DNA from: Gammaproteobacteria bacterium
GTDB taxonomy: Bacteria > Pseudomonadota > Gammaproteobacteria > Burkholderiales > Rhodocyclaceae
Length of the DNA stretch: 57,744 nt
Assembly: GCA_029289235.1 (NCBI GenBank)
Contig: JARFTZ010000012.1
Span: forward strand, 1 to 57,744
Direction: 5' to 3'
This document shows, one piece after another, positions 7,206-15,267 of this stretch. The first letter of the stretch is position 1. Each line of letters opens with the position of its first letter. Both the position numbers and the translations under genes were made by a program. The notes under the pieces were generated by a model. That model did no database searches. It saw only the letters and a program-made list of their open reading frames with translations, and was not told the DNA's origin.

Positions 7206-9167
7206 ATGATTCCCGAATTCGGCCATTTCGCCCTGATTCTCGCCCTCTGCGTCTCGCTCGTGCTGGGCATCCTGCCGCTCGTCGGCGCGCATACCCGCCA
7301 CGCCGGCTGGATCGCCATCGCCCGGCCGGCGGCCGGCGCGATGAACCTGGCGCTGCTGGCCGCCTTCGTCTGCCTGACGATCGCCTTCGTGCAGAACGAT
7401 TTTTCGGTGCTCTACGTCGCGCACCATTCCAACACCCAGCTGCCGCTGGCGTACCGGATCGCCGCGGTCTGGGGCGGGCATGAAGGTTCGCTGCTGCTGT
7501 GGGTGGTGATGCTCGGGCTGTGGTCGCTGGCCGTCGCGGCGTTCTCGCGGGCATTGCCGGACACCATGGTCGCCCGCGTGCTCGCCGTGCTGGGCCTCGT
7601 CACCGCCGGTTTCCTGCTGTTCATCCTGCTGACCTCCAATCCGTTCGAGCGCCTGCTGCCCGGCGCCGAGGAAGGACGCGACCTCAACCCGCTGCTGCAG
7701 GACCCCGGCCTGATCATCCACCCGCCGATGCTCTACATGGGTTACGTCGGTTTCTCGGTGGCCTTCGCCTTCGCCGTCGCCGCGCTGATCTCCGGCCAGC
7801 TCGATACCGCCTGGGCGCGCTGGTCGCGGCCGTGGACCACTGCGGCGTGGATCTTCCTGACGCTCGGCATCGCCCTCGGCTCCGGCTGGGCCTATTACGA
7901 ACTGGGCTGGGGCGGCTGGTGGTTCTGGGATCCGGTGGAAAACGCCTCGTTCATGCCCTGGCTGGTCGGCACGGCGCTGGTGCATTCGCTGGCCGTCACA
8001 GAGAAGCGCGGCAGCTTCAAGAACTGGACGGTGCTGCTGGCGATCTCGGCGTTCTCGCTGTCGCTGCTCGGCACCTTCCTCGTGCGCTCCGGCGTGCTGA
8101 CCTCGGTGCACGCCTTCGCCACCGACCCGAAGCGCGGCATCTTCATCCTCGCCTTCCTGGTCATCGTCATCGGCAGCTCGCTGGCGCTGTTCGCCTGGCG
8201 CGCGCCCAAAGTCGGGCTGGGCGGGCGCTTCGGCCTCGTCTCGCGCGAGTCGCTGCTGCTGACCAACAACGTGCTGCTCGTCGTCGCCTGCGGTACGGTG
8301 CTGCTCGGCACGTTGTACCCGTTGCTGATCGACGCGCTCGGCCTCGGCAAGCTGTCGGTCGGCCCGCCCTACTTCGACGCGGTGTTCGCGCCGCTGATGT
8401 TCCCCATCCTGTTTCTGATCGGCGTCGCGCCGTTCGCCCGCTGGAAGCAGGCCAGCGTGCCCGAGCTTGCCCGCCTGCTGCGCTGGGCCTTCCTCAGCGC
8501 CGCCGTCGTCGGCGTCGCCGCGCCGTTTTTCCTCGGCGAGTGGAAACCGCTGGTCGCCCTGAGCCTGCTGCTCGCCGCCTGGATCGTCGTCACCAGCGTG
8601 CTCAACATCGTCCAGCGCGTCCGGGCGACGAGCGGTCGCCCGCCGGCGAGCTTTCTCGGCATGCATCTGGCGCACCTCGGCGTCGCGGTGTTCGTCGTCG
8701 GCGTGGCCATCGTCAACGGCTACGAGCAGGAAAAGGACGTGAAGATGGAGGTCGGCGACACGGTGACGCTCGCCGGCCACACCTTCAGGTTCAACGGCAT
8801 CCGCCAGGAACGGGGTCCCAACTACACGGCGCTGGTCGGCGACCTTGATCTGATCCGAAACGGCCGCAGCGAACGCAAGTTGCTGCCGGAAAAACGCGCT
8901 TACCCGACCTCGTCGATGCCGATGACCGAAGCCGCGATCGACATCGGCATTTTCCGCGACATCTATGTCTCGCTCGGCGAGCCGATCGACAAGGCGCGTC
9001 CGGAAGGCGCATGGGTCGTCCGCGTCTATTTCAAACCCTTCGTCGACTGGATCTGGGCCGGCTGCGTGCTGATGTCGTTCGGCGGCCTGCTGGCCATCTG
9101 CGACCGCCGTTACCGTGTCGTCCGGCGCGAGCCCGCATCCGCTGCCGCCGTGGAGGCCCGCGCATGA
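7206..9167 (+). CDS. ccmF: Haem lyase subunit CcmF
   Basis: A 653-residue membrane protein with about 14 hydrophobic segments, the core of the haem ligase that attaches haem to CxxCH apocytochromes. The WWD motif WGGWWFWDPVENASFMPW lies at about 235-252. Other family blocks are LLQDPGLIIHPPMLYMGYVG and a conserved histidine in HSLAVTEKRGSFKNW. A periplasmic domain near 530-610 precedes the last helix. It is separated from ccmE by 29 bp and overlaps ccmG by 4 bp (ATGA). Confidence 0.97.
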   Translation: MIPEFGHFALILALCVSLVLGILPLVGAHTRHAGWIAIARPAAGAMNLALLAAFVCLTIAFVQNDFSVLYVAHHSNTQLPLAYRIAAVWGGHEGSLLLWVVMLGLWSLAVAAFSRALPDTMVARVLAVLGLVTAGFLLFILLTSNPFERLLPGAEEGRDLNPLLQDPGLIIHPPMLYMGYVGFSVAFAFAVAALISGQLDTAWARWSRPWTTAAWIFLTLGIALGSGWAYYELGWGGWWFWDPVENASFMPWLVGTALVHSLAVTEKRGSFKNWTVLLAISAFSLSLLGTFLVRSGVLTSVHAFATDPKRGIFILAFLVIVIGSSLALFAWRAPKVGLGGRFGLVSRESLLLTNNVLLVVACGTVLLGTLYPLLIDALGLGKLSVGPPYFDAVFAPLMFPILFLIGVAPFARWKQASVPELARLLRWAFLSAAVVGVAAPFFLGEWKPLVALSLLLAAWIVVTSVLNIVQRVRATSGRPPASFLGMHLAHLGVAVFVVGVAIVNGYEQEKDVKMEVGDTVTLAGHTFRFNGIRQERGPNYTALVGDLDLIRNGRSERKLLPEKRAYPTSSMPMTEAAIDIGIFRDIYVSLGEPIDKARPEGAWVVRVYFKPFVDWIWAGCVLMSFGGLLAICDRRYRVVRREPASAAAVEARA

Positions 9168-9748
9168 ACCGTTTTCTCTGGCCGCTGATCGGCTTCATCG
9201 TCCTCGTCGTCCTGCTTGCCGTCGGGCTCAACCTCAACCCGCGCGAGGTCCCGTCGCCGCTCGTCGGCAAGCCGACGCCGGCTTTCGCGCTGCCGCGGCT
9301 CGACGCGCTGGACAAGACCTTCTCGCCTGACGAGATGAAGGGCAAGGTCTGGCTGCTCAACGTCTGGGCGTCGTGGTGCGTCTCCTGCCGGCAGGAACAC
9401 CCGATCCTCGTCGAGATCGCCAAAAACAAGGCGATCTCCCTTGTCGGCCTGAACTACAAGGAGGTGCGCGGCGACGGCAGTTTCGACATGGACAAGATTT
9501 CCGCCGAAAGCGAAAAAGCCATGGCCGTCGAGCGTGCCAGCGCCTGGCTCAAGCGCCACGGCGACCCGTACGCGCTCTCGGTGCTCGACCTCGACGGCCG
9601 CGTCGGCATCGACTACGGCGTCTACGGTGTGCCGGAAACCTACGTCATCGACAAGGCGGGCGTGATCCGCCTGAAACACATCGGCCCGGTCACGCCCGAC
9701 ATCTTCACCGGCAAGATCCTGCCGCTGGTTGCGGAGCTTTCGAAATGA
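9164..9748 (+). CDS. ccmG: Thiol:disulfide interchange protein CcmG/DsbE
   Basis: Membrane-anchored periplasmic thioredoxin of 194 residues that keeps apocytochrome cysteines reduced. One N-terminal helix (about 5-24) is followed by the thioredoxin fold with active site WCVSC (C72, C75) and the cis-proline region GVYGVPETYVID. I chose the ATG at 9164, which overlaps the ccmF stop; the longer frame upstream lacks the anchor. WCVSC rather than the common WCPTC or WCVPC is a mild variation. Confidence 0.95.
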   Translation: MNRFLWPLIGFIVLVVLLAVGLNLNPREVPSPLVGKPTPAFALPRLDALDKTFSPDEMKGKVWLLNVWASWCVSCRQEHPILVEIAKNKAISLVGLNYKEVRGDGSFDMDKISAESEKAMAVERASAWLKRHGDPYALSVLDLDGRVGIDYGVYGVPETYVIDKAGVIRLKHIGPVTPDIFTGKILPLVAELSK

Positions 9749-10263
9749 CTAATTCAACGTCCCCCACCAAGGCGCGAAGGGGCAAAGGTTCGCAAAGATT
9801 CCTTGTTGTCTGGTTTCTACTGGCCGTATTCCATGTTTTCCCGATCATGGCCAAAGAGGCCGAGTCGCTGGCGCAGGACGAGGCCGCCGAGAAGCGCCTC
9901 GTTGCCATCTCGTCCGAACTGCGCTGCCTCGTTTGCCAGAACGAGTCACTGGCCGGCTCCAATGCCGAACTGGCGCACGACCTGCGGCGCGAGATACGTG
10001 GCCTGATCCAGGCCGGCAAGAGCGACGGCGAGATCATGGACTTCATGGTCAGCCGCTACGGCGACTTCGTGCGCTACCGTCCGCCGCTCAAGGGTTCCAC
10101 CCTGCTGCTGTGGTTCGGGCCGGGGCTGCTGCTTGTCGGCGGGATCGGCGGGCTGGTCGTCTTCCTGCGCCGGCGCGCCCGGCTGTTGGCCGATACGCCG
10201 TTGAGCGAGGCCGAGGCGCGTGAGGCCGCCCGCCTCCTCGACAATGACGGGAGAAAGTCATGA
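9745..10263 (+). CDS. ccmH: Cytochrome c maturation protein CcmH (CcmL-type)
   Basis: Periplasmic dithiol protein of 172 residues that binds apocytochrome c as part of the CcmFHI ligase. The hallmark LRCLVCQN carries C61 and C64. A hydrophobic segment at 18-36 acts as signal or anchor and a second helix lies at about 120-140, so a three-helix domain faces the periplasm. The ATG at 9745 overlaps the ccmG stop; the first 17 residues are polar and atypical, so a start further in is possible. The homologue of the E. coli CcmH C-terminal half is the separate gene ccmI. Confidence 0.94.
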   Translation: MTNSTSPTKARRGKGSQRFLVVWFLLAVFHVFPIMAKEAESLAQDEAAEKRLVAISSELRCLVCQNESLAGSNAELAHDLRREIRGLIQAGKSDGEIMDFMVSRYGDFVRYRPPLKGSTLLLWFGPGLLLVGGIGGLVVFLRRRARLLADTPLSEAEAREAARLLDNDGRKS

Positions 10264-11108
10264 GCGGTGCCACCGCCTTCTTCATTGCTGCGGCCGTGCT
10301 GCTGGCCGTCGTGCTGCTCATCCTCGTGCGCCCGCTGTTGCGCCGACGCTCCGCGACAACCGGCGGAATCAACCAGCGCGACGCCAACCTCGCCATCCTG
10401 CGCGGCGAATTGCGCGAACTCGAACGCAGCCGCGACGAAGGTTCCCTGAGCGCCGACGACTTCGCCCAGGCCCGGCAGGAACTGCAACGCCGTCTTCTCG
10501 AAGAGGCCGGAATAGAGTCCGAGGTGGCGTCGCCCGCGACGCAGGCGGCAGGCAAGCGCACCGTGCTGATACTGCTCTTTGCCCTCCCGCTCGCAGCAGC
10601 CGGCGGCTACGCGCTGCTCGGCATGCCGCAAGCGCTCGATCCCGCCGCCACGCAGGCCCGGGTCAGCCCGCAGGAGATCGATGGCATGCTGCAGAAGCTG
10701 GTGGATCGGCTCAAGACCAACCCGGACGATCCGCAGGGCTGGCTGATGCTCGCCCGCTCGTACAAGGTGCTCGGCCGCTATGCCGAATCGGCCGAAGCCT
10801 TCGGCCGCGTCGGTTCCATGCTCGAGCAGGAACCGGCGCTGCTCGCCGATTATGCCGAGGTGCTCGTGCAGCACAGCGGCACCTTCGCCGGCAAGCCGAA
10901 CGAGCTGGTTGCCCGCGCCCTGGCGCTGGCCCCGAACGAGCCGCAGGTGCTGTTCATGGCCGGTGCCGCCGCCAACGAGCGTGGGGACTTCGGCGCGGTG
11001 GCCGACTACTGGGGCCGCCTGCTGCTGCAACTCGAACCAGGTTCGGAAGATGCGCGCGCGGTAGAGCAGGCCGTCACCGAGGCACGCGAAAAGGCGGCGA
11101 AACGCTGA
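10260..11108 (+). CDS. ccmI: Cytochrome c biogenesis TPR protein CcmI (CycH)
   Basis: A 282-residue apocytochrome c chaperone. It has an N-terminal membrane helix (about 5-26), a cytoplasmic coiled region (FAQARQELQRRLLEE), a second helix (about 99-117) and a periplasmic TPR domain (about 138-270, with WLMLARSYKVLGRYAESAEAF and ALAPNEPQVLFMAGAAANE). It corresponds to the C-terminal part of fused CcmH in enterobacteria. It is the last ccm gene, overlaps ccmH by 4 bp, and stops 4 bp before the LysR gene. Confidence 0.92.
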   Translation: MSGATAFFIAAAVLLAVVLLILVRPLLRRRSATTGGINQRDANLAILRGELRELERSRDEGSLSADDFAQARQELQRRLLEEAGIESEVASPATQAAGKRTVLILLFALPLAAAGGYALLGMPQALDPAATQARVSPQEIDGMLQKLVDRLKTNPDDPQGWLMLARSYKVLGRYAESAEAFGRVGSMLEQEPALLADYAEVLVQHSGTFAGKPNELVARALALAPNEPQVLFMAGAAANERGDFGAVADYWGRLLLQLEPGSEDARAVEQAVTEAREKAAKR

Positions 11109-11112
11109 CGCC

Positions 11113-12030
11113 ATGTCGCTGCCCCTGCGAGCCATCGCCGTCTTCCACGCCGTCGCGCGCAACGGCAGCCTGACCCGGGCGGCGAGCGAACTGTTCGTCA
11201 CCACCTCGGCGGTCAGCCAGCAGATCCAGAATCTCGAAGAACACCTGGGCACGACCCTGCTGACCAAGGCCGGCCGGGGCGTGGTGCTGACCGAAGCCGG
11301 CGAGCGCTATTTCGAGATGATCACCGGTGGCGTCGAGCAGATCGCCGACGCCACCCAGCGCATCCGCGGCTTCCGTTCCCGTTCGGTGCTGATCGTGCGC
11401 TCAACTCCGTCGCTGGCCACCAAGTGGTTGCGTCCGCGCCTCGGCACGTTTCTCGACGCCAACCCGGATATCGAACTGCGTCTGAACGGCACCAACGAGC
11501 CGACCGACTTCTCGCGCGAGGCGGTCGACATCGAGATCCGCCACGGCGAAGGCCGCTGGCCGGGGCTGTTCGTCGAAGGGCTGGCCGAGGAATCGTTCCT
11601 GCCGGTTTGCGCGCCGGGCTACGCCGCGGCGGGCAGCATGACCGCCGACGACGTGCGCCGGCACCGCCTGATCTACTCCTTCAAGTCGCAGGTGCAGTGG
11701 CCGCAATGGCTCGCGCTGGCCGGCGTTCCCCCGGCCGACGAATCACGGCGCGTGCTCTTCGACCGCAGCCACATGTCGGTCGACGCCGCGGTCGATGGCA
11801 TGGGCCTGGCGCTGGAAAGCACGCTGATGATGTGGCGCGAACTGTGCAGCGGCGCGCTGGTCTGCCCGGTCCAGTCGCCACCGCCGATCAAGCTGACGAC
11901 GCAGTGGATCGTCTGTCCCCTCGATCACCTGCACAAGAGCAAGGTCAAGCTCTTTCTCGACTGGCTGCGCGCCGAGCAACAGGAATGGAAGGCGCAGATC
12001 GGCGCGCTCGGGCTCGACGCCGGCGAGTAG
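11113..12030 (+). CDS. LysR-family transcriptional regulator, GcvA-like
   Basis: A 305-residue LysR regulator. The N-terminal winged helix-turn-helix covers about 5-62 (LRAIAVFHAVARNGSLTRAA, then SAVSQQIQNLEEHLG), and the effector-binding domain runs from about 90 to 290. Wording such as FDRSHMSVDAAVDGMGLALE resembles the GcvA branch. It starts 4 bp after ccmI, so it may be read through from the ccm operon, but its regulon is not evident because the next gene has its own promoter-like signals. No divergent partner exists. Confidence 0.9.
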   Translation: MSLPLRAIAVFHAVARNGSLTRAASELFVTTSAVSQQIQNLEEHLGTTLLTKAGRGVVLTEAGERYFEMITGGVEQIADATQRIRGFRSRSVLIVRSTPSLATKWLRPRLGTFLDANPDIELRLNGTNEPTDFSREAVDIEIRHGEGRWPGLFVEGLAEESFLPVCAPGYAAAGSMTADDVRRHRLIYSFKSQVQWPQWLALAGVPPADESRRVLFDRSHMSVDAAVDGMGLALESTLMMWRELCSGALVCPVQSPPPIKLTTQWIVCPLDHLHKSKVKLFLDWLRAEQQEWKAQIGALGLDAGE

Positions 12031-12141
12031 TCTGTGCTTCTTCCCTCAGGTGGCCGGATAGCGGCACAACAGTGGCCCGATCCGCGCAACAGTCTGTTGC
12101 GGAGTCTGCGAAACACCTGCTGAACAAGGGAAAACCATGCG

Positions 12142-12172
12142 TTGACGTGCTTTTACGACGAATATCTATAAT
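12142..12172 (+). promoter_or_regulatory. Promoter-like sequence before the small lipoprotein gene
   Basis: TTGACG at 12142-12147 and a perfect TATAAT at 12167-12172, 19 bp apart, lie 36 bp before the lipoprotein ATG. The spacer is 2 bp longer than optimal. The block is noticeably AT-richer than its surroundings. A short dyad, CGCAACA-GTC-TGTTGCG, sits upstream at 12085-12101 just after the LysR gene. Confidence 0.5.
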
Positions 12173-12207
12173 TCGCTGGCGGTAGCTATTTGTGAAAGGC
12201 GGCTTGA

Positions 12208-12591
12208 ATGACCATTCGATTCTTCGAATCAGTTTGGGTAGCGTTGATTTGCATCCTTCCAGTAACAGGATGTGCGACAAGAGAACGTCTGGAAGCCCAG
12301 GCGCAGTGTAGTGCGGAAGCAATGAGTCTGTATCCGCCGAGAATTGAGCAGCGAATGGTAAATAAGACTCGCCCGGTCAAGGTTCAAACGGGGGATATGA
12401 AGTGTACGACTGTTGGCAATGGAAGCTACGCTTCCACCAACTGCATCGCAGCCACTCGAACCGAATATGTTCCCTACATAGCAGTTGAGAATGTTGACGT
12501 TAACAAATTGCCTAGAGATGAAGCGGAAAACGCTTGCGCTGACAGGCTTTGCTACCAGCGCCACGGAAATGTCGCCTGCGAAACAGAATAA
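12208..12591 (+). CDS. Small cysteine-rich predicted lipoprotein, unknown function
   Basis: A 127-residue protein that I do not recognise. A hydrophobic N-terminus ends in the lipobox-like LPVTGC (C22), so it is probably lipidated and exported. The mature part has six further cysteines, an even number that fits disulfides in the periplasm, and a short aromatic segment (TEYVPYIAVENVDVNK). Base composition is clearly lower in GC than both neighbours, which suggests recent acquisition or relaxed codon use. AAAGG precedes the ATG. It faces the amidase gene tail to tail across 72 bp without a clear terminator. Confidence 0.7.
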   Translation: MTIRFFESVWVALICILPVTGCATRERLEAQAQCSAEAMSLYPPRIEQRMVNKTRPVKVQTGDMKCTTVGNGSYASTNCIAATRTEYVPYIAVENVDVNKLPRDEAENACADRLCYQRHGNVACETE

Positions 12592-12663
12592 ACATCAGCT
12601 TTTCTCATTGCCCCTCACTCTGTTTCGTTCTGGCATGGGAAATCAGCCAAAGAGGAAGTCCCC

Positions 12664-14229
12664 CTAACGCCCGGACAGCGCCAGAACCTCCCGGCTGTCA
12701 TCAGCCGGTTTCTTCAGCAGCCGGGCCATGAACTCCGGCAGATCGCCCTCGACGGCCTGACCGTCGTGGAACAGCAGCACGACATCGAGGATGTCACCGG
12801 GCAAAGCGCGCAACGCGACATTGTCAGGACTGATCGTCACGCGTCCGAGATGTCTGGCGGTCGGCCAGTGGTGGTGGTTGTATACGTGATAGACGAGCTC
12901 GGAGCAAACGATCCGGTCGGTCGACACGGCATCGAAGTTGAAGTCGTAGCCCTTGCCGACCTGCCGCAGCGCCTGCACGATCACCTGCGCCCTCTGCACC
13001 GCGGGCATCGTCGGCTCGCGCAACACGGCCAGATCATCGATGTTCATGAAGTGTTGCAGAGGATTCATCTTCACGCCGGAGCGCAACGCCTCGACCACGC
13101 TGCGGCCAGACTCGATTTCCCGGTGATGGCGGCGCACCACCGGATGCTCCCAGATGCCCAACTCGCGCAATTCTCCCGGCGTGCCGATCCAGATCGCCAC
13201 GTGCCCCCAGTGGCCGGGGATGAAGCTGTCGGTAAGGCGGAACGGCGTCTTTTCGAGAAGGATGTCGCCCGCACGCAATGCGCCGCTGACGCGCGCCTCC
13301 AGTTCGGGCTGCGCATCGAGTTTCCCGCGGCGGCTTTCCACCAGGCCGACGGCGTTGCCGAACAACATGCTGGGAACGAACACGCCCTGGTCCTTCAGTT
13401 CCATCAGGGTGTCGAAACTGATTGCCGAAAAGAAGCCGGCGAGGCGTCCGACGAACTGTACCGGCTGAACCTCCCGCACTATGTTGCGCGCCGGACTCTG
13501 TTCGATGAGTTGCACCAGATAGCGATAGCCCTCGTCGCCGCCGGCAAGGTCGTAACCGTTGTCATCGAACCAGCGAATAGCGCGGCGCACCCGGAGGCGG
13601 TTCAGTGGCGAGGCGAACGAGAGGGCGATCCGGTTCAGCCGTCCTTCCTGCAGATCGAAGGCCTTGTCGGCACGATTGAGATGCTGGCGCAGACCGTTAT
13701 CGGCCCGATAGAGCGCGATCGCGGAAAGGTAGTTGTCGTAAAGCAGCAGGGCGGCGGACAAGGACAGGGCGATGCCGGACGACTGGACTTGCGCATCGAC
13801 CGCGTCGGCCGGGCGCGGGTCGTCGATCCAGCATTCATGCGCCACGCTGAGCGCCAGCAATTTTTCACGCTGCGCCAGCATCGCCACCGCACCGCTGTTC
13901 AGACGCAGGAGGTCGTTTCCGGAAAACGGTTCACCGCGCCGCTGTTTTTCGCGCAGTTCGTGGTACAGCGCGATCGCCTGCGCCCGCATCGAAAGCGCCT
14001 CCTCGGCCAGCGACTGATAGGCGGCAATTTCGTCGGTCATCGCTGCTTTTCGCATTGCCGAATTGCTGTCGGCATGGACCCGCGCGCCGTGCGACGCGCA
14101 TTCGGCGTAGTCGCCCGCGCGCAAAGTCCTCTCGCTCTCCGACTCCGCGGCCGTCACCCGGCTCGTGCCGACGACCAGGCCGGCAACAAGGCATGCCGCC
14201 AGCCCGCAGGTTCGCAGAAATCCCCGCAT
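12664..14229 (-). CDS. Exported permuted papain-fold amidase (YiiX/YebB-like), unknown substrate
   Basis: A 521-residue protein with a signal peptide (1-28) and a long helical N-terminal region (about 30-290). The C-terminal catalytic domain (about 318-490) resembles the permuted papain-like amidase family related to NlpC/P60. The order is permuted: GDILLEK, then the histidine in HWGHVAIWIG (H343), and last the cysteine in RIVCSELVYHVY (C442). Family members cleave amide or peptide bonds in cell-wall or lipid substrates. I took ATG 14229, which gives a clean signal peptide; the open frame extends upstream into the regulator gene. Only 2 bp separate it from the XRE regulator upstream, so the two form an operon. 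Confidence 0.75.
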   Translation of the reverse strand: MRGFLRTCGLAACLVAGLVVGTSRVTAAESESERTLRAGDYAECASHGARVHADSNSAMRKAAMTDEIAAYQSLAEEALSMRAQAIALYHELREKQRRGEPFSGNDLLRLNSGAVAMLAQREKLLALSVAHECWIDDPRPADAVDAQVQSSGIALSLSAALLLYDNYLSAIALYRADNGLRQHLNRADKAFDLQEGRLNRIALSFASPLNRLRVRRAIRWFDDNGYDLAGGDEGYRYLVQLIEQSPARNIVREVQPVQFVGRLAGFFSAISFDTLMELKDQGVFVPSMLFGNAVGLVESRRGKLDAQPELEARVSGALRAGDILLEKTPFRLTDSFIPGHWGHVAIWIGTPGELRELGIWEHPVVRRHHREIESGRSVVEALRSGVKMNPLQHFMNIDDLAVLREPTMPAVQRAQVIVQALRQVGKGYDFNFDAVSTDRIVCSELVYHVYNHHHWPTARHLGRVTISPDNVALRALPGDILDVVLLFHDGQAVEGDLPEFMARLLKKPADDSREVLALSGR

Positions 14230-14231
14230 CG

Positions 14232-15017
14232 TTACTTCCTGCCTTTGTCGTGTCTGCCAACCGTCTTCGGTGCCGGCGGCGCATCCGTTCGTCGCAGCGC
14301 GACGAAGGCGCGAATTTCCCATTCCCGCGTCGCCAGCAGAAGCCCCGTGCCACGGCGTTTCGCCAAGGGCGCGGCAAGGCATTCCTCGTGCAGTTCGGCG
14401 AACTTCTGCCGCAATTTCCGCAATTCCAGCTGAACGCGCTCGGTGGCTGCTTCGGTAAGCATGGCGTGTGAAAACGCGAGAACCTCGCCCGGGCGGGAGA
14501 AATCGCTGTTCAGGAAATCGGCCATGCCCTGTCCCTGGAAATAGCTGCGGATCGGCCCCTTCGGTTGCCAGTCGAAATCGCGGGCGATATTGAGCCGCAC
14601 GCGATCGCCGGGCAGCAGGGTGATCAGACGCAGGCGGTCGAGTTTGACGAGACGCTGGATGCATTCGGGCCGGCTGATCTGGAAGGATTCGACGATCGCA
14701 TCGATCGGCCACTGGTTGAGCACGCACACCGCCACGAGCAGCAGCTTGATGTCGGAGACCAGCTCCTTCTCCTGTGCCTCGCTCAGGGTGTGCAGCCGGT
14801 TTTCGCTGACGGCCGCTTCGGCGGCGAGTTCGGCGAGGGTAAAACCGAGGAGGTTGGCGATTTCGATGATCCGCTCCAGCGTGAAGCGCTCCGAGGCGAA
14901 CAGGCGCTTGACGCTGGCTTCCGAGAGCCCCAACGACGCCGCGAGGTCCCGATAGGTCATCCCCTGGATCTTCAGGCGGCGCTTGAGGGTTTTTACCAAT
15001 TGGCTGATTTCGTTCAT
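14232..15017 (-). CDS. XRE-family helix-turn-helix regulator
   Basis: A 261-residue DNA-binding protein. The helix-turn-helix lies at about 8-65, with YRDLAASLGLSEASVKRLF and a following ERIIEIANLLGFTLAELA typical of XRE domains. The C-terminal 190 residues are a helical/mixed domain of unknown ligand (VAVCVLNQWPIDAIVESFQI, then RLITLLPGDRVRLNIARDF). The start is ATG 15017. It is the first gene of a two-gene operon with the amidase. The divergent gap of 250 bp to the oxidoreductase holds several dyads that could be its own operators. Confidence 0.85.
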   Translation of the reverse strand: MNEISQLVKTLKRRLKIQGMTYRDLAASLGLSEASVKRLFASERFTLERIIEIANLLGFTLAELAAEAAVSENRLHTLSEAQEKELVSDIKLLLVAVCVLNQWPIDAIVESFQISRPECIQRLVKLDRLRLITLLPGDRVRLNIARDFDWQPKGPIRSYFQGQGMADFLNSDFSRPGEVLAFSHAMLTEAATERVQLELRKLRQKFAELHEECLAAPLAKRRGTGLLLATREWEIRAFVALRRTDAPPAPKTVGRHDKGRK

Positions 15018-15076
15018 GGGCGCGATGGTAGCCGCTCCTTCGCGCCCGGCCAAGCGATATGAATACGCCAATGTCA

Positions 15077-15150
15077 AACGCTGGAGCGGCGCCAAGCGTT
15101 TAGCCAAACTAAACAATCCGAGCGGAAATCTCCTTTGTCCTGAATGGACA
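15077..15150. promoter_or_regulatory. Cluster of dyads in the divergent XRE/oxidoreductase gap
   Basis: Three inverted repeats lie between the divergent starts at 15017 and 15268. AAACGCT at 15077-15083 faces AGCGTTT at 15096-15102. GTTTAG-N5-CTAAAC occupies 15098-15114. TGTCC-N5-GGACA occupies 15136-15150. The first two overlap and are closest to the XRE gene, so autoregulation is the simplest reading. The third may belong to the oxidoreductase promoter. All are candidates only. Confidence 0.4.
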
Positions 15151-15267
15151 CAATTCCTAGAATTCCCTTCCAGAAGCTGCCGGCCGGCAAAGGCTTCCCC
15201 CGACAACGCAGAGTGCGCCACACGCTCTCCGCGGTTCACCGAACATCATTCTTGGGAAGGAAGGCAA

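Noticed and set aside
7086-8780. A 564-codon open frame antisense to ccmF
   Set aside because: Mirror-frame artefact of high GC; composition is dominated by Arg, Asp, Gln, His and Gly, with no membrane or domain pattern.
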